From NCBI RefSeq assembly GCF_000497205.1, contig NZ_AYJW01000024.1, positions 1 through 54,263 of the forward strand: a stretch of DNA of 54,263 bases, given 5' to 3'. Of the stretch, positions 48,125 through 54,263 are shown one piece after another (the first letter of the stretch is position 1; each line of letters begins with the position of its first letter). Source of the DNA: Saccharopolyspora rectivirgula DSM 43747 (GTDB taxonomy: Bacteria; Actinomycetota; Actinomycetes; Mycobacteriales; Pseudonocardiaceae). The notes under the pieces were generated by a model. That model ran no database searches and was not told the origin of the DNA. It worked only from the letters and a program-made list of their open reading frames with translations. The translations under genes were made by a program, and so were the position numbers.

Positions 48125-49561
48125 CTACGAGGTGAAGCCCAGCCCCCACGAGTCCAGGCGGCGCAGCCACCAGTTGCGCCGCCCGCCGTGGCGGTCGGCG
48201 CTGCCCAACGACCAGCGGGTCAACTGGACTCCCAGCCAGCGCAACGGTTCCGGCGGCCACGGCAGCGGTCGGGTGGTGGCCCACCGCAACCCGGTGTGCT
48301 CCCCGGGGCGGCCGGCCAGCAGGTCGAGCACCACCCCGGAAGCGAACCTGGTGGCCGCCACCCCCAGCCCGGTGTAGCCCAGGGCGTAGCCGATCCGCCG
48401 GTCCCTGGTGGTGCCCATGAACGGGCAGAAGCGGGAACAGGTGTCCACCACCCCGCCCCAGGCGTGGGTGAACCGGAGCCCCTCCAGCTGCGGGAAGGTG
48501 GCGAAGAAGTGCCCGGCGAGCTTGGCGAACGTCTCCGGCCGCACGTGCAGTTCGTCCCGCACCGCGCCCCCGTAGTGGTAGATGGCGTCGTAGCCGCCCC
48601 AGATGATCCGGTTGTCGCTGGTGAGCCGGTAGTAGTGGAACTGGTTCCCGGCATCGCTGATGCCCTGCCGACGCGCCCAGCCGATCTCTGCCAGCTGGTC
48701 GTCGGTGAGCGGCTCGGTCGCCAGCACGTGGTCGTACACCGGGAGCACGTAGCGGCGCAGCCGGCGCAGCAGCGGCGGGAACCCGTTCGTCGCCAACAGC
48801 ACCTGGCGCGCCAGCACCGAGCCGTAGGGGGTGCGGGCCAGCACCGCCCGGCCGGTCCGGTCCAGCTGCTCCACCGGGGTCCGCTCGTAGATGCGCACCC
48901 CGCGCCGCAGGCAAGCCTCCCGCAACCCCCAGGCCAGCCGGGCCGGGTCGAGCAGGGCAGCCGAATCCCGCATCCACAACGCACCCCGGTAGGTGGGCGA
49001 GCGGACTTCGGCCCGCACCTGGTCGGCGTCCAGCAGCTCGACGTCGTGGCCGAACTCGCCGGCCAGCTGAGCGGTTTGGCGCAACCCGCGCAGCTGCCAG
49101 TCCGCCACCGCCACTTCGAGCTCCCCGGTGCGCTCGAAGTCGCAGTCGATCCCGCAGGAGCGGATGGTCTTCTCGATGCCGTCGAGGTTCTGCATCCCCA
49201 ACCGCTCCAGCACCCCCAGTTCCGGCGCGAACCACCGGTGACCGTTGCGAATGCCGTGGGTGAGGCTGGAAACGCAGAACCCGCCGTTGCGACCGGAGGC
49301 CGCCCAACCGCACTCGCGCGCCTCGACCAGCACGACGTCGGCCCCCGGATCCCGTTCCTTGGCCTGCAGCGCCGCCCACAGCCCCGTGTAACCGCCGCCG
49401 ACGATCAGCAGGTCCGCGCGCACCGGCCGGGTCAGGGCAGAAGCCGGCTGCGGGCGCGGAGTGCGGGCCAACCAGTACGGTTCCGGTTCCACGTCGGCCA
49501 GCGCCGCGATGTGCGGCCCGGTATGTCGCTGGTGCAGGCTGGATCGGAGCAGGAAAGGCAT
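48125..49561 (-). CDS. FAD-dependent oxidoreductase, DAO family (PuuB-like)
   Basis: This amine/amino-acid oxidase-type flavoprotein of 478 residues has its dinucleotide motif at about 48-75 (ADLLIVGGGYTGLWAALQAKERDPGADVVLVEA) and continues with CGWAASGRNGGFCVSSLTHG, a block seen in gamma-glutamylputrescine oxidase relatives. FAD contacts near the end are VVDTCSRFCPFMG and IGYALGYTGLGVAATRFASGVV. It would oxidise an amine or amino acid to the imine with O2; the substrate is unknown. The ATG at 49561 has GGGAG 8 nt upstream. Confidence 0.86.
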   Translation of the reverse strand: MPFLLRSSLHQRHTGPHIAALADVEPEPYWLARTPRPQPASALTRPVRADLLIVGGGYTGLWAALQAKERDPGADVVLVEARECGWAASGRNGGFCVSSLTHGIRNGHRWFAPELGVLERLGMQNLDGIEKTIRSCGIDCDFERTGELEVAVADWQLRGLRQTAQLAGEFGHDVELLDADQVRAEVRSPTYRGALWMRDSAALLDPARLAWGLREACLRRGVRIYERTPVEQLDRTGRAVLARTPYGSVLARQVLLATNGFPPLLRRLRRYVLPVYDHVLATEPLTDDQLAEIGWARRQGISDAGNQFHYYRLTSDNRIIWGGYDAIYHYGGAVRDELHVRPETFAKLAGHFFATFPQLEGLRFTHAWGGVVDTCSRFCPFMGTTRDRRIGYALGYTGLGVAATRFASGVVLDLLAGRPGEHTGLRWATTRPLPWPPEPLRWLGVQLTRWSLGSADRHGGRRNWWLRRLDSWGLGFTS

Positions 49562-49944
49562 GGCAGGACTCCCGAAGCCGCCGGATGAGCAGAAGAGCGG
49601 AGCAGCACCTGGCACGGCCGTACCCCGGCCACGATGCTGCACAGTGGACAGAACAGGACGTTGGGAGGGCGCAGAGGGGATTCCAGTCGGCCGGTCAGCC
49701 GCCGGAGTCGATCGCGAACAGCACGTCTCGCGTCACGGCGACACGGGTACCAGCACTCCGGACCGCCCGGCAGGCAGCGGAGATCGGCCTGCCAACCGGC
49801 TGCCGGGGAGCAACCGGGCACCGGCTCACCACGTGGGGCACAACCGCACGCATCGGAGCCACCTCCAGGGCTTATTGCGCCTAGCCCCGACTCTGACACC
49901 CGGGAGCGGTTTCGACAAGTGACCGGCCGGGCTACCCGGCTCCG
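49562..49944. other. 383-bp spacer upstream of the DAO oxidoreductase
   Basis: No gene is recognised. A small hairpin GCCGGG/CCCGGC (49926-49940) may end the MetE-like transcript. On the minus strand a 13-codon frame (MTRDVLFAIDSGG, near 49735-49697) could be an upstream peptide, but it has no clear support. I found no riboswitch that I recognise. Confidence 0.4.
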
Positions 49945-50976
49945 CTACTGGTCAGCTTCGTCGGCGAACAACCGGGCCAAATCCCGGGTGAGACCGATGG
50001 CCCGGCGGGCCCACTCCGGGGAAGCCCCGGCCAACCCGCACACCGGGGTGGGGACGCTGCGCTGGGCCAGCACCCAGCGGCCGAAACCGAGCCGGGCGGC
50101 CAGGTCGAAAGCCGGCTGGGCCAACTGCCGCAGCTCCACCCGGTCCGCCGGATCGGTCCCGGGGACCAGGCCGAGGAACAGGGCGGTGCCCTCCTCCCAA
50201 GCCTCGCCGAGCTCGTCGGCGAACGAACCGCTGACCTCCCCCAACCGGGTCGCGTCCAGCGAGATGGCCGCCGCGCCGGCCTGCCGGAGCAGGGCCACCG
50301 GGGGCCGCTGCGCGCAGCAGTGCACGACGACCGGGGACCCGGTGGCAGCACCGAGCCGGTCGACGACCTCGCGCAGCAGCCGCTGCGCCTCCGGCTCCGG
50401 CACCGCCGGAACCGTGCCGTAGCCCGACGGGGTGGGCAGGTCCCCGGCCAGCACCGCCGGCAGGGTCGGCTCGTCCAGCTGCACCACGACCCGCGCCCCG
50501 GTGCGCTTGGCCACCTGGGCGGCGTGCTCGACGAGCCCTTCGGTGAGCGACTCGGCGAAGTCCCGCAGCGCCCCGCGGTCGGTCAGCACCCGGTGGCCGC
50601 GCTGCAGCTCGACCCCCGCCGCCAGCGTCCACGGGCCGGCCGCCTGCACCTTCACCGCCCGCGGCGCCCCGGTCTCCGACACCGCCTGCTCCACCGCGTC
50701 CAGGTCCCACCGCAGCAGGTCCACGGCCCGCCGGTGGTCCCGGCCCGGCCGCGCGGTGACCCGGTAACCGGAGGGAACCACCTCCACCGCCAGGTCCACC
50801 AGCAGACCGGCGGTGCGGCCGATGACGTCGGCCCCGACCCCGCGGGCCGGCAGTTCCGGGAACGGAACCAGTTCCGGCAGCTCGCCGACCACGGTGCGGG
50901 CGGTTTCCACCGGGTCCGTGCCGGGCATCGAGCCGACCGCCGTCGCGGTGCCGGCGCCCCAGACTTCGTCGCTCAC
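49945..50976 (-). CDS. cobalamin-independent methionine synthase-like protein (Rv3015c-like)
   Basis: This 343-residue TIM-barrel protein of the MetE C-terminal/uroporphyrinogen decarboxylase superfamily starts GTATAVGSMPGTDPVETARTVVGELPELVPFPELPARG. Candidate zinc ligands are His-Cys in VVVHCCAQRPP and the late Cys in TPVCGLAGAS; VQLDEPTLPAVLAG is also MetE-like. Full MetE is over twice as long, so this is a stand-alone methyltransferase-type domain; M. tuberculosis Rv3015c is the positional homologue. Its substrate is unknown. The GTG at 50976 has CATAAT 6 nt upstream. Confidence 0.85.
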   Translation of the reverse strand: MSDEVWGAGTATAVGSMPGTDPVETARTVVGELPELVPFPELPARGVGADVIGRTAGLLVDLAVEVVPSGYRVTARPGRDHRRAVDLLRWDLDAVEQAVSETGAPRAVKVQAAGPWTLAAGVELQRGHRVLTDRGALRDFAESLTEGLVEHAAQVAKRTGARVVVQLDEPTLPAVLAGDLPTPSGYGTVPAVPEPEAQRLLREVVDRLGAATGSPVVVHCCAQRPPVALLRQAGAAAISLDATRLGEVSGSFADELGEAWEEGTALFLGLVPGTDPADRVELRQLAQPAFDLAARLGFGRWVLAQRSVPTPVCGLAGASPEWARRAIGLTRDLARLFADEADQ

Positions 50977-50982
50977 GCAGCC

Positions 50983-50988
50983 ATTATG
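50983..50988 (-). promoter_or_regulatory. -10 of leaderless MetE-like gene
   Basis: CATAAT, one base from consensus, lies 6 nt before the GTG at 50976. Confidence 0.5.
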
Positions 50989-51021
50989 GACACCGCCGGG
51001 GGTCGGCACCGCAACCGGCGG

Positions 51022-52554
51022 TCAGCTCGCGAGCTGTTCGCGCAGCACCCGCTTGAGCAGTTTGCCGGCGCTGTTGCGCGGCAGGTCCTCGACGAAGTGG
51101 ATCCGCTTGGGCACCTTGAACCCGGCCAAGCGCTGGCGGGCGTGGTCGATCAGCTCCTCCTCGGTGACCGGGCCCTTGGCCACCACCACCGCGACCACCA
51201 TCTCTATCCACTTCGGATCCGGGACCGCGACCACGGCGGTTTCGGCCACCGCCGGGTGGGTGTAGAGGACGTCCTCGACCTCCCGGGAGGAGACCAGCAC
51301 CCCGCCGGTGTTGATGACGTCCCTGATCCGGTCCACCACGTAGATGTAGCCCTGCTCGTCCCGGCGCACCAGGTCCCCGGAGTGGAACCAGCCGTCGCGG
51401 AACGCCTCCGCGGTCTCCTCCGGCTTCTCCCAGTACCCGGTGCACAGCTGCGGCGACCGGTACACGATCTCGCCCAGTTCCCCGGGCGCGACCTCCTCCC
51501 CCTGCTCGTCCACCACCTTGGCTTCGACGAACAGCACCGGGCGGCCGGCCGAGTCCGGGCGCTCCTCGTGCTCCTCGGGGCGCAGCACCGTCGCCAGCGG
51601 CGCGATCTCCGACTGGCCGAAGCAGTTGTAGAACCCCAGCCGGGGCAGGGCCTGCCGCAACCGCTGCAGCACCGGTCCGGGCATGATGGAAGCGCCGTAG
51701 TAGGCCTTGCGCAGCGAGGAGAGGTCGTGCTCGGCGAACGAGGGGTGGTTGCTCAACGCCACCCACACCGTCGGGGCGGCGAAGAACGACGTGATCCGCT
51801 CGGACTCGATGCGGGCCAGCGCACCGGCCGGATCGGGGTCCTCGGCCAGCACGTTCTGCGACCCGATCATCAGGTGCGGAAGCATGAACACGTGCATCTG
51901 CGCCGAGTGGTACAGCGGCATCACGTGCAGCGGGCGATCGTCCGCGGAGAAGTCCAGCGCGGTCACGCAGGACAGGTATTCGTGCAGCAGCGCCCGATGG
52001 GTCATCATCGCCCCCTTGGGCTGGGACGTGGTGCCGGAGGTGTAGAGCAGCTGCACGAGGTCGTCGTCGGCCACGGCGACGTCCAGCTCCGGGACCGGGC
52101 CCGCAGCGCACCGCTCCACCAGCGATCCGACCTCGTCCCGCAGCGGGAGGACACCGGTCACCGCGGTCTCCTCGCGCACCTTCGCCACGTTCTCGGCCAG
52201 CCCCGGATCGACCAGCACCAGCGTGCTCCCGGACTGCTGCAGCAGGTAGCTGAGCTCCCCGCCGGTCAGGTTGTAGTTGACCGGCACGTGCACCAGGCCG
52301 GCCCGAGCGCACGCCAGGAAGCCGATCAGGTAGGCGTCGGAGTTCCGGCCGTAAGCGGCGACCCGGTCGCCCTTGCTCGCCCCCGCCTCCAACAGCACCG
52401 CGGCGGCCCTGGTCACCGCCGCGTCGAGTTCGGCATAGGTCCACACCTGCTCCTGGCCGGTGCGGTCGGCGAACCGCAACGCCACTCGATCGGGATGGCG
52501 GGCGGCACTGCGCCGCAGCACATCGGCGACCGTGCTGGCACGGACATCAAGCAT
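51022..52554 (-). CDS. fatty acyl-CoA synthetase-like AMP-dependent ligase
   Basis: This ANL-superfamily enzyme of 510 residues activates a carboxylic acid to the acyl-AMP and then the CoA thioester. Motifs are the P-loop LLYTSGTTSQPKGAMMTH (about 172-189), the YYGASIMPG and FYNCFGQSE blocks, GWFHSGDLVRRDEQGYIYVVDRIRDVINTGGVLVSS, and the catalytic Lys in PRNSAGKLLKR near the C-terminus. It resembles medium/long-chain FadD-type ligases; the acid is unknown. The ATG at 52554 has GGGAG 7 nt upstream. It lies between mnmA and the MetE-like gene on the same strand, without overlaps. Confidence 0.88.
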   Translation of the reverse strand: MLDVRASTVADVLRRSAARHPDRVALRFADRTGQEQVWTYAELDAAVTRAAAVLLEAGASKGDRVAAYGRNSDAYLIGFLACARAGLVHVPVNYNLTGGELSYLLQQSGSTLVLVDPGLAENVAKVREETAVTGVLPLRDEVGSLVERCAAGPVPELDVAVADDDLVQLLYTSGTTSQPKGAMMTHRALLHEYLSCVTALDFSADDRPLHVMPLYHSAQMHVFMLPHLMIGSQNVLAEDPDPAGALARIESERITSFFAAPTVWVALSNHPSFAEHDLSSLRKAYYGASIMPGPVLQRLRQALPRLGFYNCFGQSEIAPLATVLRPEEHEERPDSAGRPVLFVEAKVVDEQGEEVAPGELGEIVYRSPQLCTGYWEKPEETAEAFRDGWFHSGDLVRRDEQGYIYVVDRIRDVINTGGVLVSSREVEDVLYTHPAVAETAVVAVPDPKWIEMVVAVVVAKGPVTEEELIDHARQRLAGFKVPKRIHFVEDLPRNSAGKLLKRVLREQLAS

Positions 52555-52676
52555 GGGACCGCTCCCTTCACCCGGATGTGAGGCCAGACACTAACCGCCG
52601 GAGCGGTCCGGTCCAAGCCCTTCCACCGGGCGGAGCAGGAGCGGTTCACCTCCGCGGCGGTACCGGGCGCCGCGCC

Positions 52677-53765
52677 TCAGCTGGCCGCGGAGATGATGCC
52701 GCTGCCGAGCACCAGGTCACCGGCTTCCTCCGGCCGGTACAGCACGATGGCCTGCCCGGGCGCCACCCCGCGCAGCGGCTGCCGCAGCTGCACCCGGATC
52801 CCGGTGTCGGTGGCCTCGGCGACCGCCTCGGCGGTGCCGCCGTGGGCGCGCACCTGGACGACGCACTCGGTGGGCTCTGCCAACGGCCGCCCGGACGGCC
52901 AGATCGGGCGCTTGGCCTGGATCTCGCTGACCTGCAGCCGTTCCGCCGGACCGACCTTCACCGTGCCCGAGACCGGCTCCAGGGACAGCACGTAGCGGGG
53001 CCGGCCGTCCGGTGCCGGGCGGTCGATGCCCAGCCCGCGCCGCTGGCCGACGGTGAAACCGTGCACGCCGGTGTGCTCGCCCAGCACCGCACCGGTCTCG
53101 GCGTCCACCAGCTTGCCCGGCCGCTGGCCCAGCTTCTTCTCCAGGAACTTCCGGGTGTCCCCGTCGGGGATGAAGCAGATGTCGTGGCTGTCGGGCTTCT
53201 TGGCCACCGCCAACCCGCGCTCGGCCGCCTCCTCGCGCACCTCGCTCTTGAGCGAGTCGCCGAGCGGGAACATGGAGTGGCGCAGCTGCTCCGGCGTCAG
53301 CGAGGCCAGCACGTAGGACTGGTCCTTGCCCTCGTCCCGGCTGCGCCGCAGCACCGGCACGTCGTCCTGGATGGACAGCCGCGCGTAGTGCCCGGTGCAC
53401 ACCGCGTCGAAGCCCAGCGCGATCGCCTTCTCCAGCAGCGCCTCGAACTTGATCTTCTCGTTGCACATCAAGCACGGGTTCGGCGTGCGCCCGGCCGCGT
53501 ACTCGCCGACGAAGTTCTCGATGACCTCCTCGGTGAACCGCTCGGCGAAGTCCCAGACGTAGAACGGGATGCCGAGCATGTCCGCGGCCCGACGGGCGTC
53601 CCGCGAATCCTCGATCGTGCAGCAGCCGCGGGCCCCGTTGCGCAGGGTGCCGGGCTTGGCCGACAGCGCCAGGTGCACCCCGACCACGTCGTGACCGGCA
53701 TCCACCGCCCGCGCAGCGGCGACCGCGGAATCCACGCCGCCGCTCATTGCGGCAAGTACTCGCAC
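52677..53765 (-). CDS. mnmA: tRNA-specific 2-thiouridylase
   Basis: MnmA adds sulfur to C2 of the wobble uridine in tRNA-Lys, -Glu and -Gln. The 362-residue protein has the PP-loop SGGVDS at 8-13, the active-site Cys98 in [15 protein letters not shown], and the second catalytic Cys197 in [11 protein letters not shown]. The family usually carries a Cys pair for persulfide transfer, present here. The GTG at 53765 lies 4 nt after the iscS stop, with GGAGG inside the iscS tail; the sulfur donor and user thus form an operon, as Rv3025c-Rv3024c do. Confidence 0.96.
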   Translation of the reverse strand: MRVLAAMSGGVDSAVAAARAVDAGHDVVGVHLALSAKPGTLRNGARGCCTIEDSRDARRAADMLGIPFYVWDFAERFTEEVIENFVGEYAAGRTPNPCLMCNEKIKFEALLEKAIALGFDAVCTGHYARLSIQDDVPVLRRSRDEGKDQSYVLASLTPEQLRHSMFPLGDSLKSEVREEAAERGLAVAKKPDSHDICFIPDGDTRKFLEKKLGQRPGKLVDAETGAVLGEHTGVHGFTVGQRRGLGIDRPAPDGRPRYVLSLEPVSGTVKVGPAERLQVSEIQAKRPIWPSGRPLAEPTECVVQVRAHGGTAEAVAEATDTGIRVQLRQPLRGVAPGQAIVLYRPEEAGDLVLGSGIISAAS

Positions 53766-53769
53766 GTCC

Positions 53770-54263
53770 TCACACCTCCGTGGCAGCGGTCGCCGACCTG
53801 CGCAATCCTGCCAGACCGGCGTTCCGGGCTCGTTGGACCACCGGGCCGATCGCCTCGATGAGCGCTTGCACGTCAGCTGCCGTCGAAGTGTGCCCGAGGG
53901 AGAACCGCAGCGACCCCCGAGCCGCCTCGGGAGACGCCCCCATCGCCAGCAGCACGTGGCTGGGCTGGGAAACCCCAGCGGTGCACGCCGAGCCGGTGGA
54001 GCACTCGATCCCCTTGGCGTCCAGCAGCATCAGCAGGCTGTCGCCTTCGCAGCCGGGGAAGGTGAAGTGCGCGTTGCCCGGCAGCCGGGACGGTCCCCCG
54101 TCCACCAGGCCGTCGCCCGGATCCCCGTTGAGCACCACGTCCGGCACCTCGGCCCGCACCCCGGCGATCAGCTCGTCGCGCAGCTTGGTCAGCTGCGGGA
54201 CGTGGGTGCTGCGCTGGTCCACCGCCTCGCGCACCGCCGCGGCCAGGCCCAGCACGGCGGGGG
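53770..54263 (-). CDS. iscS: cysteine desulfurase, C-terminal part (runs off the right edge)
   Basis: This partial gene covers the last roughly 165 residues of a class-V PLP cysteine desulfurase (IscS/NifS type). The persulfide-forming Cys is in [24 protein letters not shown]. The PLP-lysine half lies beyond the window. It mobilises sulfur from cysteine for MnmA and Fe-S assembly; leuC, leuD and ilvD in this window are Fe-S enzymes. It is directly followed by mnmA. Confidence 0.93.
   Translation of the reverse strand, partial: PAVLGLAAAVREAVDQRSTHVPQLTKLRDELIAGVRAEVPDVVLNGDPGDGLVDGGPSRLPGNAHFTFPGCEGDSLLMLLDAKGIECSTGSACTAGVSQPSHVLLAMGASPEAARGSLRFSLGHTSTAADVQALIEAIGPVVQRARNAGLAGLRRSATAATEV

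Noticed and set aside
49432-49899. Cys-containing open frame on the minus strand upstream of the DAO oxidoreductase
   Set aside because: It has no recognisable domain, overlaps the oxidoreductase start in another frame, and has no supported start codon.

Overview
The window is a GC-rich chromosomal segment from an actinobacterium. Gene content and order suggest the order Pseudonocardiales, for example a Saccharopolyspora-like genus; that placement is inference from gene order and sequence style, not from a search. From left to right it follows the backbone that Mycobacterium tuberculosis carries between roughly Rv2975c and Rv3025c: DAK2 protein, ung, thiL, ddl, gpsA, fbiD, ppk, mutT1, hupB, leuD, leuC, iclR, gltX, FAH protein, leuB, serA, ilvC, ilvN, ilvB, cfp6, doxX, lppZ, gatB, gatA, gatC, ACT protein, ligA, Rv3015c-like, mnmA, iscS. 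It is therefore mostly core genome. I found no insertion sequence, prophage, CRISPR array or secondary-metabolite cluster.

Region 1 (1-17.4 kb) holds housekeeping genes: a short DAK2 protein, rpmB behind a structured leader, ung, an MHS-type transporter, thiL, a single-domain Lrp-like protein, a DUF3515 protein and ddl. Between ddl and gpsA lies an accessory sulfur block: a MocR regulator, a cysteine dioxygenase and a PLP gamma-lyase-type enzyme. Then come gpsA and plsC, the tightly coupled set fbiD-ppk-mutT1, and the histone-like gene hupB with its Lys/Ala/Thr/Ser repeat tail.

Region 2 (17.5-37.4 kb) is dominated by branched-chain amino acid and serine synthesis: leuD, leuC with the divergent IclR regulator (ndgR type), cimA, leuB, serA, the ilvB-ilvN-ilvC operon and ilvD. 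Embedded here are two tRNA-Glu genes, one tRNA-Gln gene, a HAD phosphatase, gltX, a flavin monooxygenase behind a clean 18-bp palindrome, a fumarylacetoacetate-hydrolase-family protein and a DUF397 protein. Two attenuators stand out. ilvB has a 16-codon leader peptide rich in Leu/Ile/Val followed by an intrinsic terminator. cimA has a 14-codon leader peptide containing Val-Ile-Ile-Ile, with two rare ATT codons, also followed by a terminator. The second fits citramalate synthase, which feeds isoleucine.

Region 3 (37.4-54.3 kb) holds a DoxX membrane protein, an LppZ-like lipoprotein, the gatC-gatA-microprotein-gatB operon, an ACT-domain protein, ligA, an unrecognised protein, a DUF6461 protein, a DAO-type flavin oxidoreductase, a MetE-like protein, an acyl-CoA ligase, and iscS-mnmA for tRNA thiolation (iscS runs off the right edge). 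gltX, tRNA-Gln and gatCAB together supply the indirect route to Gln-tRNA(Gln).

Many transcription units show an actinobacterial -10 hexamer 6-8 nt before the start codon with no Shine-Dalgarno sequence, which suggests leaderless mRNAs (ung, fbiD, ndgR, HAD gene, DUF397 gene, ilvB leader, ligA, the gene at 46291, MetE-like gene). I see no clear novel multi-gene system. The most useful leads are the cimA attenuator, the orphan palindrome, the microprotein in the gat operon, and the truncated DAK2 gene at the left edge.
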